Assembly: GCF_023556315.2 (NCBI RefSeq)
Contig: NZ_CP116221.1
Location: forward strand, 186,001-250,000
DNA: 64,000 nt
Direction of reading: 5' to 3'
Source of the DNA: Psychroserpens ponticola
Lineage (GTDB): Bacteria > Bacteroidota > Bacteroidia > Flavobacteriales > Flavobacteriaceae
Shown: piece after piece, positions 54,442 through 62,607 of the stretch
Numbering within the stretch: position 1 is the stretch's first letter
How the letters are laid out: every line of letters starts with the position of its first letter
Position numbers and translations under genes: made by a program
The notes under the pieces: model-generated
What the model was told of the DNA's origin: nothing
What the model saw: the letters and a program-made list of their open reading frames with translations, nothing else
The model's database searches: none

Positions 54442-55134
54442 TTAAAAATTGCAAAAACAAGGTCTTTGCCCAAATGTATATGTTAATGTAAATCCTGTAA
54501 ATACATACCAGTCATTACTGTTAGTGTTTCCGAAGCTAAAGGCTTCTTTTCTAAATTCCGCATCAGGAACACTTCCATCTATCTCATCTGAAAATGTATA
54601 TCTTGCGCCAATTTCAAACCCTAAAATGATTTGATTGGTAATATTTGATTTAAGACCTAAAACCATTGGAATTCCAAATGCCCAACTACTTGTGTTTTCA
54701 CTTGTAATTTCCCCGTTTTGGTCAAAAAAGAAATTATCATGATTTGCTGCAGTAATCCCAGAATACAAATATGGTGTTAATTTAAAATCTGAGGAATGTA
54801 GGTCAAATTCCCAAAATGTAAATTCCATACCTGCTGAAATTTCTAATAGATTACTATCAAATTCATATGTTCTAGCTTTTCGTCTTGGATCATCTGAATC
54901 ATTGTCATTTGCTTGTAAATCAGCATATATTAATGAAACTCTCCAAGAATGTCTTGGGCTTCGATTCCATTTTAATATCAATCCCAGAGCAGCTGCATTA
55001 GGCGCAATATAATTTGTAGCACCTACATCTCCAATAAAATTACTTCCACCAGCATACACGCCAACTTCATATATTTGAGAATGACTAGTTTGGGCGAAAA
55101 ACACACTCAATAAAAATAAGATTAAATATCTCAT
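54442..55134 (-). CDS. DUF6089 outer-membrane beta-barrel protein
   Basis: A 230-aa protein with a signal peptide (ending TSHSQ). It has an eight-strand-like barrel pattern starting YEVGVYAGGSNFIGDVGATNYIAPN, with conserved SPRHSWRVSLIYADL, matching DUF6089. It is always seen next to uppS and bamA in flavobacteria, as far as I recall. The terminal residues are QRPCFCNF. The function is unknown; a role in envelope assembly is inferred from the neighbourhood. Its stop abuts the uppS start with no gap. Confidence 0.88.
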   Translation of the reverse strand: MRYLILFLLSVFFAQTSHSQIYEVGVYAGGSNFIGDVGATNYIAPNAAALGLILKWNRSPRHSWRVSLIYADLQANDNDSDDPRRKARTYEFDSNLLEISAGMEFTFWEFDLHSSDFKLTPYLYSGITAANHDNFFFDQNGEITSENTSSWAFGIPMVLGLKSNITNQIILGFEIGARYTFSDEIDGSVPDAEFRKEAFSFGNTNSNDWYVFTGFTLTYTFGQRPCFCNF

Positions 55135-55151
55135 AAATTTTTAAAAGTTTG

Positions 55152-55183
55152 CAAATATAACAATTATGAATTGCCTATAACAA
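55152..55183 (-). promoter_or_regulatory. Promoter for DUF6089-uppS-bamA
   Basis: On the minus strand TTG (55183-55181), 21 nt, then TATATTTG (55159-55152). The ATG at 55134 follows 17 nt later. Sequence and spacing fit the Bacteroidota consensus. Confidence 0.65.
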
Positions 55184-55233
55184 TTTGTGGCAAATAGTCT
55201 TACAGATTAACAGTTTTTGTTTGGTTTTATTGT

Positions 55234-56118
55234 TTAATTTCGCTTGTCTTCTCCCCAAAGCATCTTTTTTCTTAATGTATCAATAAAGCTTTCTTGTAAA
55301 AGTTCAACCATTTTTATTTCGAAATCTGCTTTTTTAATTGTGACTGTTGTTGAATTGTGTAATGTTGCAATTCTAGAATCGAGAGAAATTAAATAATGCT
55401 CTTCACGTCCATCTACTTTGAGTTGTATTTCGGTATCATCAGGAATTACAAGTGGTCTTGCATTAAGATTATGTGGTGCAATAGGTGTAAGCACAAAACT
55501 GTCTGTTTCTGGCGTGATTACTGGTCCACCGCAACTTAAAGAATATCCAGTTGAACCTGTTGGTGTAGAAATAATAAGCCCGTCTGCCCAATACGAGGTA
55601 AGGTATTCTGAATTCAAATGGGTTTCTACTGTAATCATCGACGTTGTGTTTTTTCGACTTACAGCAATTTCATTCAGTGCAAAATTGGTTTTTTTTAATT
55701 CATTATTGCTTGGCTGTGTTTCAACGCATAAAAGTGTGCGCTCTGAAATTTTATAATTTCCATTTATAATATCGTCAACAGCAGATTTAATTTGATTGGT
55801 TTGTATGGTTGCTAAAAATCCAAGTCTGCCAGTATTAATGCCAACAATTGGTATTGATAAATCTCTTACATATGTTATGGCTCTTAAAATTGTACCATCA
55901 CCACCAATACTAATTAATAGTGAATAGGAGTCGTCTAAAGATTCAAAGGTTTCAAATTCATCTAATTTTGAAGGTTGATTGCTTTCATGTTTTATGATAT
56001 TGAAAAAATCATTTTCAATAAACACAGTAACATTTTTTAGCGATAAAGCATCTAAAAGTGCTTCAATACTTTCATGAGTGCTATTGTGATAATATTGTCC
56101 GTAGATAGCAATTTTCAT
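55234..56118 (-). CDS. nadK: NAD kinase
   Basis: NadK phosphorylates NAD to NADP. The 294-aa protein has the GGDGT motif (72-76, catalytic D74), the NTGRLGFLA loop, and the NE/D-type motif ALNEIAVSR. The conserved GPTGSTGYSLSCGGPV is present here as TPTGSTGYSLSCGGPV. Its ATG overlaps the stop of the preceding CBS gene by 1 nt (TAATG). Confidence 0.96.
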   Translation of the reverse strand: MKIAIYGQYYHNSTHESIEALLDALSLKNVTVFIENDFFNIIKHESNQPSKLDEFETFESLDDSYSLLISIGGDGTILRAITYVRDLSIPIVGINTGRLGFLATIQTNQIKSAVDDIINGNYKISERTLLCVETQPSNNELKKTNFALNEIAVSRKNTTSMITVETHLNSEYLTSYWADGLIISTPTGSTGYSLSCGGPVITPETDSFVLTPIAPHNLNARPLVIPDDTEIQLKVDGREEHYLISLDSRIATLHNSTTVTIKKADFEIKMVELLQESFIDTLRKKMLWGEDKRN

Positions 56119-56774
56119 TATATGTCGAGGTATTTTCTTAAGTATTCTGAACGATCTTTTAAGTTTTCAACATAGTTGTCTTCTTCATGTCCAGATACTA
56201 TATTGTAACTGTATCTTCTAAATGTTTGAATTACATCATTTAGTCCTGCATTACCAATTTTTAAAGTAATTTGAACCACATCGCTTTCTAATTTAGATAC
56301 AAAAGCACCTAATATTTTTGCGTCATTAGATTCTACGATCTGACTGACTTCACTAAAAGAATAATCAACCAATCCCTTTTCAACAATTAGTATGCCACCA
56401 GGTTCAGAAAAGAATGGTGTCTGATTGAATAATCCTATAATGTCGTTAAGTTCAAAATAACCCAAATAATTATTCTTATCACTTAAAACAGGCATGATAT
56501 TACATGAGTTTTGAGCAAAAGTCTCTAGCACATCTAGCCAATTAGTGTTTGTTCTTACAAAAAAACCTTCAATGGCATAATTACATTCAGCAATCGTCTT
56601 TTGGCCTTCAAAACAATGTGCGTCAGTTTCAGAAACACAGCCTAAATAAGTGCCGTTTTTTTCAATAGGAATATGAGAATATGTAAGTTCGTTAAATAAC
56701 AATTGCAAGTCACTAACCTTGTCATTAATGCTTAACGGTTTGATATCATTTATAATGTATTCTTGTAAAGGCAT
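56118..56774 (-). CDS. CBS-domain protein
   Basis: A 218-aa protein with two CBS motifs (about 5-65 and 65-130, VSDLQLLFNELTYSHIPIEK and WLDVLETFAQNSCNIMPVL) and a C-terminal ACT-like domain (about 135-205, GGILIVEKGLVDYSFSEVSQIVESNDAKILGA). I start it at 56774 (MPLQEYIIND); a longer frame to 56864 would add a poorly conserved 30 aa across the divergent promoter region. CBS pairs bind adenine nucleotides, so it may sense energy state for the adjacent nadK. That link is inferred. Confidence 0.88.
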   Translation of the reverse strand: MPLQEYIINDIKPLSINDKVSDLQLLFNELTYSHIPIEKNGTYLGCVSETDAHCFEGQKTIAECNYAIEGFFVRTNTNWLDVLETFAQNSCNIMPVLSDKNNYLGYFELNDIIGLFNQTPFFSEPGGILIVEKGLVDYSFSEVSQIVESNDAKILGAFVSKLESDVVQITLKIGNAGLNDVIQTFRRYSYNIVSGHEEDNYVENLKDRSEYLRKYLDI

Positions 56775-56837
56775 AATCCTATTTATAATCAACCGCAAAT
56801 TAATTAAAAATAACCACAAAAAGCAGTAAGTACTTTG

Positions 56838-56845
56838 TATTTTTG
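56838..56845 (+). promoter_or_regulatory. Promoter -7 box for pdxJ
   Basis: TATTTTTG matches TAnnTTTG and ends 19 nt before the pdxJ ATG at 56865. An in-frame upstream ATG (56835) lies across the box and is therefore unlikely to be used. Confidence 0.55.
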
Positions 56846-56864
56846 TCTCATAAAATATGAACAA

Positions 56865-57578
56865 ATGACTAAGTTAAGTGTAAACATTAATAAGATTGCT
56901 ACTTTGCGAAATTCACGTGGTGGCAACACGCCTAATGTTGTGCAATTTGCAAAAGATGTTCAGCGTTTTGGTGCTGAAGGGGTAACAGTTCATCCAAGAC
57001 CAGACGAACGTCATATTAAATATCAAGATACTCGAGATTTAAAATCAGAAGTTTATACTGAATTTAATGTAGAAGGGAATCCGATACAATCTTTTATGGA
57101 TTTAGTTCTAGAAGTGAAGCCAACTCAGGTAACGCTTGTTCCAGATGCTGTTGATGCATTAACGTCTAATGCAGGTTGGGATACGATTACACATAAAAGT
57201 TTTTTAACTGAAGTCATTTCAGAATTTAAATCTAATGGAATTCGTACGTCAATATTTGTAGATCCAGAACTGCAAATGATTGAAGGAGCAAAAGCTACTG
57301 GAACAGATAGAATTGAGCTTTATACCGAAAGTTTCGCTCATCAATATGGTTTAGGCGATATGAAAGCAATTGAGCCTTTTACAAGCGCAGCAGAATTATC
57401 TAATGAAATTGGATTAGGTGTGAATGCTGGGCATGATTTGTCTTTAGATAATATTAAATTTTTTAAAGATCATATTCCAGGATTGTTAGAAGTTTCTATT
57501 GGTCATGCATTAGTGTCAGAAAGCCTTTACTTAGGTGTTGAAAATGTAGTGCAAATGTATCTTCAAAAGTTAAAGTAA
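56865..57578 (+). CDS. pdxJ: Pyridoxine 5'-phosphate synthase
   Basis: PdxJ condenses deoxyxylulose 5-phosphate with 3-amino-2-oxopropyl phosphate in vitamin B6 synthesis. The 237-aa TIM barrel has the family start KLSVNINKIATLRNSRGG and the phosphate-binding VTVHPRPDERHI. The late motifs GLGVNAGHDLSLDNI and EVSIGHALVSESL are also present. The start at 56865 (MTKLSVNIN) is chosen because the conserved N-terminus begins there and a promoter box precedes it. Confidence 0.96.
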   Translation: MTKLSVNINKIATLRNSRGGNTPNVVQFAKDVQRFGAEGVTVHPRPDERHIKYQDTRDLKSEVYTEFNVEGNPIQSFMDLVLEVKPTQVTLVPDAVDALTSNAGWDTITHKSFLTEVISEFKSNGIRTSIFVDPELQMIEGAKATGTDRIELYTESFAHQYGLGDMKAIEPFTSAAELSNEIGLGVNAGHDLSLDNIKFFKDHIPGLLEVSIGHALVSESLYLGVENVVQMYLQKLK

Positions 57579-57586
57579 ATTCTTTC

Positions 57587-57640
57587 TGTCATATCGAGCC
57601 TTTCGACTACGCTCAAGATAAACTCAAGACGAGATGTCTT
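57587..57640. repeat. REP-like intergenic palindromic element
   Basis: The stretch contains TGTCATATCGAGCC, TTTCGACTACGCTCAAGA and GACGAGATGTCTT. GAGC/GCTC form an imperfect hairpin and the GC content is above that of its surroundings. Elements of this form (GTCAT..CGAG...TTCGACTACGCTCAAG) recur between genes in flavobacteria, as I recall. It fills most of the 85-nt pdxJ-hydrolase gap. Confidence 0.55.
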
Positions 57641-57663
57641 GTAATAATTAAAAAGATTTTAAA

Positions 57664-58437
57664 ATGAAACTACACTCAAAAATCTTAGGCGAAGGTCAGC
57701 CCTTTGTCATTCTTCATGGATTTCTTGGTATGAGCGACAACTGGAAAACTTTAGGGACTAAATTTAGTGAATCTGGTTTTCAAGTGCATCTTGTTGATCA
57801 ACGAAATCATGGACGAAGTTTTCATGATGACGCATTTGATTATGAGGTTTTAGCTGAAGATTTGAAACAGTATTGTAATGAGCATCTATTAGAAAATATT
57901 ATTATTTTAGGACATTCTATGGGAGGAAAGACAGCCATGTTATTTGCTACCTTATACCCAGAATTAGTATCTAAATTATTGGTGGCAGATATTAGTCCGC
58001 GTTTTTATCCAATACATCACGATTCAATTTTAAACGGTTTAAACGCATTAGATTTTTCTAAAATTAAAAGTCGAGGTGAAGCCGATAAAGTCTTATCTCA
58101 ATATGTTTCAGAAATAGGGACTCGGATGTTTCTATTAAAGAATTTATATTGGATTGAAAAAGGACAATTGGCTTTGCGTATTAATCTAGACGTTCTAAAA
58201 GAAAATGTGTCAGAAGTAGGTGAAGCATTGCCTATGCATTCAAAATTTGAAAAACCGACATTATTTCTTCGAGGCGATAAAAGCGAATATGTTATGTCAA
58301 GTGATGAGGTTCTAATCAAACAACATTTTCCACTAGCAGAAATTGCAACCATTAGTAATGCTGGTCATTGGCTTCATGCTGAAAACCCAAAAGATTTCTA
58401 TGAAGCTGTGATAAATTTCATTACATTTAGTAGATAA
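57664..58437 (+). CDS. Alpha/beta-fold hydrolase (YbfF-like esterase)
   Basis: A 257-aa alpha/beta hydrolase. The oxyanion region is ILHGFLG (H18-G19), the nucleophile is S85 in GHSMGG, and the catalytic His is H235 in NAGHWLHAENP. The acid is probably D109 (VADISPRFY) or D205 (FLRGDKSEY). DQRNHGRS after strand 4 is typical of the YbfF/abhydrolase-11 group, which cleaves acyl-CoA or short-chain esters. The substrate is not determinable. It lies 11 nt upstream of a small membrane protein gene. Confidence 0.9.
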   Translation: MKLHSKILGEGQPFVILHGFLGMSDNWKTLGTKFSESGFQVHLVDQRNHGRSFHDDAFDYEVLAEDLKQYCNEHLLENIIILGHSMGGKTAMLFATLYPELVSKLLVADISPRFYPIHHDSILNGLNALDFSKIKSRGEADKVLSQYVSEIGTRMFLLKNLYWIEKGQLALRINLDVLKENVSEVGEALPMHSKFEKPTLFLRGDKSEYVMSSDEVLIKQHFPLAEIATISNAGHWLHAENPKDFYEAVINFITFSR

Positions 58438-58448
58438 AAATACAAATT

Positions 58449-58802
58449 ATGAATCTCATTTTAAGACTTTTAATTACAGCAGGAATTGTGTTGCTTTTAG
58501 CACATTTTTTGCCAGGCGTTGCAGTAAGTGGATTTGAAGCAGCAATTATAGTCGCTGTTGTATTAGCATTGCTTAACGCAATTTTAAAGCCCATTTTAAT
58601 CATCTTAACCATTCCTATTACTATTGTGACTTTAGGTTTGTTTTTATTAGTCATCAATGCATGTATTATTCTTCTAGCGGATAAATTTATTGATGGATTT
58701 GGAGTGAATGGGTTCTGGACCGCCTTACTCTTTAGTATTTTATTATCTGTTTCACAATCTATAGCGCGTTCGTTTTTGAAAGAGCAGAAAAAAACAGACT
58801 AA
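58449..58802 (+). CDS. Four-helix membrane protein ("phage holin family", PF04020-like)
   Basis: A 117-aa protein made almost entirely of four hydrophobic helices: LILRLLITAGIVLLLAHFLPGV, AAIIVAVVLALLNAILKPILIIL, ITIVTLGLFLLVINACIILLAD and GFWTALLFSILLSVSQSIARSF. The LLNAILKPIL..T.PI...TLG pattern is that of the conserved bacterial family often called holin-like. Despite that name it is a chromosomal housekeeping-type protein with no phage genes around. The function is unknown. Confidence 0.85.
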   Translation: MNLILRLLITAGIVLLLAHFLPGVAVSGFEAAIIVAVVLALLNAILKPILIILTIPITIVTLGLFLLVINACIILLADKFIDGFGVNGFWTALLFSILLSVSQSIARSFLKEQKKTD

Positions 58803-58821
58803 TAATCAGTAACTTAAAATA

Positions 58822-58865
58822 TTGTTGGGTTGTAAAAAATATCGTATTTTTGCAGCCCAATTTTG
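58822..58865 (+). promoter_or_regulatory. Promoter of tig inside a near-perfect palindrome / overlapping terminator
   Basis: TATTTTTG (58845-58852) with TTG at 58825-58827 (17 nt spacing) fits the Bacteroidota promoter, 25 nt before the tig ATG. The same DNA forms a 16-bp stem: 58825-58841 pairs with 58845-58860, one bulged A, two G-T pairs, loop TCG. TTTT follows at 58861-58864, so it can terminate the upstream transcript. Confidence 0.65.
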
Positions 58866-58877
58866 ATATGATTTAAA

Positions 58878-60203
58878 ATGAATATTACAAGAGAAAACAT
58901 CGATGCATTAAATGCAGTGGTAAAAGTAGACATTGCTAAAGAAGATTATAGCGATAAAGTGGAACAAATCTTAATAGATTACCGTAAGTCGGCTAACATT
59001 CCTGGTTTTAGAAAAGGACATGTGCCAATGGGAATGGTAAAAAAACAATACGGTAAAGCGGTATTGGTTGATGAGGTCAATAAATTATTGCAAGATGCAC
59101 TTAATAAGTACTTAACTGAAGAAAAATTAGATGTACTTGGTAATCCATTACCTAAGCCTCAAGATGATTTAGATTGGGATGCTGCTGATGCATTTTCTTT
59201 TGAATTTGAATTGGGTTTAGCACCTGAGTTTGAAGTAAACTTAAAAGGTAAAAAAGCAATCACTCATTATAATATTGTTGCAGATAAGAAGATGCTTGAC
59301 GGTCAAGTAGAACATATCAGAAAGCAATATGGTAAAATCATCTCTGAAAAGATGGTTGCTAAAGATTCTGAAATCACTGGTGTTTTTGAAAACGAAGAGA
59401 AAGGAATTAATAATTCAGCTACTATCACTTTAGATAAATTCAAAGGGAAGTCAACAGAAAAACAATTCATTGGTGCTAAAGCTGGTGATGTAGTGACTTT
59501 AAAAACAAAAGGTTTATTTAATGACGATCATGACTTAATGAATTTCTTAAAAGTGTCTCATGATGATGCTCATGGTTTGAACGTTGAAGTGAATTTCACA
59601 ATAAACGAAATCAATTCTAGAGAATTAGCAGATTTAGATCAAGAATTATTTGATAAATTATTTGGAAAAGGAGTGGTAACTTCTGTAACAGAATTACAAG
59701 AAAAAATTAAAGAAGATTCTGAAAAGCAATTTGCTCAACAAGGTGATCAAAAGCTATTGAATGATGTGACTGAGAGTTTAGTTGAAAATACAAAATTTGA
59801 TTTACCAGCATCATTTTTACAAAAATGGATGCAAACAGCAGGTGAAGAAGTAATGGATGCGGAGCAGGCAAAAGAAGAATATGAAAAGTCTGAAAAAAGC
59901 ATGCGTTATCAATTAATTGAAGGGAAATTAATTGAAAAACATAACCTTCAAGTCACTTTTGATGATCTAAAAGCACATGCGCGAGAAATGATAAAAGTTC
60001 AAATGGCACAGTTTGGTCAAATGAATTCTTCAGATGAAGAATTAGATGGTATTGCATCTCGAATCTTATCTAATAAGGATGAAGTAAAACGTTTATCTGA
60101 GCAATTGATGAGCACTAAATTGTTAAATCTTTACAAATCTGAAGCAAACTTAAAGACAAAGGAAATAACTTACGACGATTTTGTAAAAGAGTTTTACAGC
60201 TAA
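58878..60203 (+). CDS. tig: Trigger factor
   Basis: The ribosome-bound chaperone and peptidyl-prolyl isomerase for nascent chains. The 441 aa have the ribosome-binding signature FRKGHVPMGMVKKQYG (a variant of GFRxGKxP, about 42-57). The central domain (about 150-240) is a degenerate FKBP domain lacking most catalytic aromatic residues, and the C-terminal domain (250-441) is helical and forms the substrate cradle. It stands directly upstream of clpP and clpX, the classical tig-clpP-clpX order, but is separated from them by a hairpin. Confidence 0.96.
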   Translation: MNITRENIDALNAVVKVDIAKEDYSDKVEQILIDYRKSANIPGFRKGHVPMGMVKKQYGKAVLVDEVNKLLQDALNKYLTEEKLDVLGNPLPKPQDDLDWDAADAFSFEFELGLAPEFEVNLKGKKAITHYNIVADKKMLDGQVEHIRKQYGKIISEKMVAKDSEITGVFENEEKGINNSATITLDKFKGKSTEKQFIGAKAGDVVTLKTKGLFNDDHDLMNFLKVSHDDAHGLNVEVNFTINEINSRELADLDQELFDKLFGKGVVTSVTELQEKIKEDSEKQFAQQGDQKLLNDVTESLVENTKFDLPASFLQKWMQTAGEEVMDAEQAKEEYEKSEKSMRYQLIEGKLIEKHNLQVTFDDLKAHAREMIKVQMAQFGQMNSSDEELDGIASRILSNKDEVKRLSEQLMSTKLLNLYKSEANLKTKEITYDDFVKEFYS

Positions 60204-60222
60204 GAAATACATTATAAATTAG

Positions 60223-60262
60223 TATATTTGAGCGTAGAACCGAATGGTTTTACGCTTTTTTG
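60223..60262 (+). promoter_or_regulatory. Promoter box and leader hairpin / terminator before clpP
   Basis: TATATTTG (60223-60230) is an exact TAnnTTTG box. It is immediately followed by an 11-bp stem-loop (AGCGTAGAACC / GGTTTTACGCT, tetraloop GAAT, 60231-60256) and T6. The hairpin can end tig transcripts. For transcripts starting near 60237 it would be truncated and unable to fold fully, so a clpP promoter here would escape its own terminator. Confidence 0.6.
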
Positions 60263-60291
60263 TTTCACAATAAATTATTTCAAAAACACAT

Positions 60292-60966
60292 ATGGATTAC
60301 GGAAAAGAATTTGAAAAATTCGCAATAAAAGATCAAGGAATAAGCAGTACATATTATAATGAAATTGTAAGTAGTATGTATCCAAATGCTTTAACACCTA
60401 ATATTATAGAAGAGCGTCAAATGAATATTGCAATTTTTGATGTGTTTTCTCGTTTGATGATGGATCGTATTATTTTTATGGGAACTGCCATTAACGATCA
60501 AGTCGCAAACATTATTCAAGCTCAATTGTTGTTTTTAGAAAGTACAGATGCTTCTAAGGACATTCAGATTTATATCAACTCTCCAGGAGGAAGTGTGTAT
60601 GCAGGTTTAGGTATTTACGATACCATGCAATTAATCAAACCAGACGTGGCAACTATTTGTACAGGAATGGCAGCGTCAATGGGAGCTGTATTGTTATGTG
60701 CAGGTGAAAAAGGCAAACGTAGCGGTTTAACACATTCACGTGTGATGATTCACCAACCATTAGGTGGAGCACAAGGTCAGGCTAGTGATATTGAAATTAC
60801 TGCTCGTGAAATACTAACGCTTAAAGAAGAGCTATATAAAATTATTAGTAAGCATTCTGGTCAAGATTACGACAAAATTTATGCAGATAGTGATCGTGAT
60901 TACTGGATGAAAGCTGATAAAGCAAAAGAATACGGAATGATAGACGAAGTACTATCAAGAGGGTAA
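60292..60966 (+). CDS. clpP: ATP-dependent Clp protease proteolytic subunit
   Basis: The serine protease barrel that degrades substrates fed by ClpX. The 224 aa include the oxyanion/handle region [19 protein letters not shown], the nucleophile S129 (GMAASMGA), H154 ([10 protein letters not shown]), and the catalytic Asp of the DRDYWM motif (D203). The N-terminal pro-region of about 30 aa is longer than in E. coli. clpX follows 90 nt downstream. Confidence 0.96.
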   Translation: MDYGKEFEKFAIKDQGISSTYYNEIVSSMYPNALTPNIIEERQMNIAIFDVFSRLMMDRIIFMGTAINDQVANIIQAQLLFLESTDASKDIQIYINSPGGSVYAGLGIYDTMQLIKPDVATICTGMAASMGAVLLCAGEKGKRSGLTHSRVMIHQPLGGAQGQASDIEITAREILTLKEELYKIISKHSGQDYDKIYADSDRDYWMKADKAKEYGMIDEVLSRG

Positions 60967-61011
60967 AAATATAAATAGTAAGTTAAGTCTAAATTGAATG
61001 AGTTTGAGTAA

Positions 61012-61050
61012 AACTTTTCATTTATTACTTTTCACTTTTCACTTTTAACT
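61012..61050 (+). repeat. Short tandem ACTTTTC repeat before clpX
   Basis: The 90-nt clpP-clpX gap ends in a tandem run of the 7-mer ACTTTTC/ACTTTTA (about four copies). No promoter box or terminator is visible, so clpX is probably read with clpP. The low-complexity tract is pyrimidine-rich and directly precedes the start region. Confidence 0.55.
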
Positions 61051-61056
61051 TGTAAA

Positions 61057-62289
61057 ATGGCAAAGGAAGAATTAGAATGTTCGTTTTGTGGTAGAAAAAA
61101 GCCAGAAACCAGTTTATTAATTGCAGGATTAGATGCACATATTTGTGATCGTTGTATCGAGCAAGCGCATGGTATTGTTGTAGAAGAGTCTAAACAGTCT
61201 GATAATGCAGAGTTGTCTTCTGAGTTGATGCTTAGGAAGCCACAACAAATCAAAGGGTTTCTTGATGAATATATTATTGGTCAAGAATATACCAAAAAAA
61301 TAATGTCTGTTGCAGTATACAATCATTACAAACGGTTACTTCAGCCAGCATCAGATGATGATATTGAAATACAAAAGAGTAACATCATCATGGTTGGTCA
61401 AACAGGTACAGGTAAAACATTGATGGCAAAAACTGTTGCTAAAATGCTTAATGTGCCTCTAGCTATTGTTGATGCTACAGTATTAACTGAAGCGGGATAT
61501 GTAGGAGAAGATGTTGAAAGTATTTTAACACGTTTATTGCAAGCTGCAGATTACAGTTTAGAAAAAGCTGAAAAAGGAATCGTTTTTATTGATGAAATTG
61601 ATAAAATTGCACGTAAAAGCGATAATCCATCTATCACTAGAGATGTCTCTGGTGAAGGTGTTCAGCAAGCCTTACTTAAATTATTAGAAGGCACTACAGT
61701 TAATGTACCACCTAAAGGAGGAAGAAAACATCCTGATCAAAAGTTTATTGAAGTCAATACAGAAAATATTTTGTTTATTGCTGGTGGTGCTTTTGATGGT
61801 ATTGAGCGAAAAATATCTAAACGCCTTAATTTAGCTGCAATTGGTTATAAGGCAGCACACGAAGGAGAAGCTTTAGATGGAGATAATTTATTGCAATATG
61901 TTAATCCGAAGGATTTAAAAGATTTCGGATTAATTCCAGAAATTATTGGTCGACTTCCTGTACTGACATACATGGATCCTTTAGATGAAAAAACCTTAAG
62001 AGCTATTTTAACTGAGCCTAAGAATGCCATTATAAAGCAATACAAAAAATTGTTTGAGATGGATGATATTGAATTTTCAATTACAGATGGAGCACTAGAC
62101 TTTATTGTAGATAAGGCTATTGAATATCGATTAGGAGCTAGAGGTTTACGTTCGTTATGTGAAGAGATTTTAACGGATGCCATGTTTGAACTGCCTAGTG
62201 GTGATGAGACAAAGTTAAATGTCACAAAAGCGTATGCTGAAAGTAAATTGGAAAAAACAACGTTAAAGAAGTTGAAAGCGGTATCTTAA
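61057..62289 (+). CDS. clpX: ATP-dependent Clp protease ATPase subunit ClpX
   Basis: The AAA+ unfoldase that selects substrates for ClpP. The 410 aa have the N-terminal zinc-binding domain (C8, C11, C30, C33), Walker A GQTGTGKT (K120), Walker [11 protein letters not shown] (D179-E180), the pore loop GYVGEDVE, and sensor motifs. The IGF-type ClpP-binding loop is replaced by [10 protein letters not shown]. Length and motif order are standard. Confidence 0.97.
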   Translation: MAKEELECSFCGRKKPETSLLIAGLDAHICDRCIEQAHGIVVEESKQSDNAELSSELMLRKPQQIKGFLDEYIIGQEYTKKIMSVAVYNHYKRLLQPASDDDIEIQKSNIIMVGQTGTGKTLMAKTVAKMLNVPLAIVDATVLTEAGYVGEDVESILTRLLQAADYSLEKAEKGIVFIDEIDKIARKSDNPSITRDVSGEGVQQALLKLLEGTTVNVPPKGGRKHPDQKFIEVNTENILFIAGGAFDGIERKISKRLNLAAIGYKAAHEGEALDGDNLLQYVNPKDLKDFGLIPEIIGRLPVLTYMDPLDEKTLRAILTEPKNAIIKQYKKLFEMDDIEFSITDGALDFIVDKAIEYRLGARGLRSLCEEILTDAMFELPSGDETKLNVTKAYAESKLEKTTLKKLKAVS

Positions 62290-62607
62290 TTGAGATGTCT
62301 ATTTATAGAAAAAAATAAAACCACTCTTTTCGGAGTGGTTTTTATTTGTTTGGATTTAAAAATTAATATTGCGAACAATATCTTTATATTTTCACAAGTT
62401 ATTTATAAGGGATAAAATCTAAAATTGTGATTATAATTTCTCTGTATTACTTTGTAAATATAAGCGCAATAAGATGAGATAAAAAACGACTTTTAGCTGT
62501 TTTGGATAAACAGATTTAAATACTCGTTATGTGGAAAATTCTGACGCTGTTTGTCGGAAAAATTTGAAAAATGTTTCCACTCGTCGATATATACAATGTT
62601 ATTTTAT
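62290..62607. other. 318-nt intergenic region between convergent clpX and GH3 genes
   Basis: A terminator lies at its left end. The remaining 260 nt are AT-rich with no open frame of coding character and no tRNA-like fold that I can see. A near-consensus box TTACTTTG (62449-62456) is the only promoter-like string. It is unusually long for convergent genes and could hold a small RNA, but nothing positive supports one. Confidence 0.4.
62317..62345. terminator. Rho-independent terminator after clpX (bidirectional form)
   Basis: CCACTC (62321-62326) and GAGTGG (62333-62338) pair with loop TTTTCG and are flanked by AAAA and TTTTT. It terminates clpX; the A-run on the left makes it usable from the other side. 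Confidence 0.8.

Noticed and set aside
58449-58802. Prophage holin
   Set aside because: The family name is historical. No endolysin, structural or integrase genes occur nearby and the gene sits among housekeeping genes.
61845-62225. Antisense open frame of 126 aa under clpX
   Set aside because: Shadow of a highly conserved gene; composition is not protein-like for this organism.
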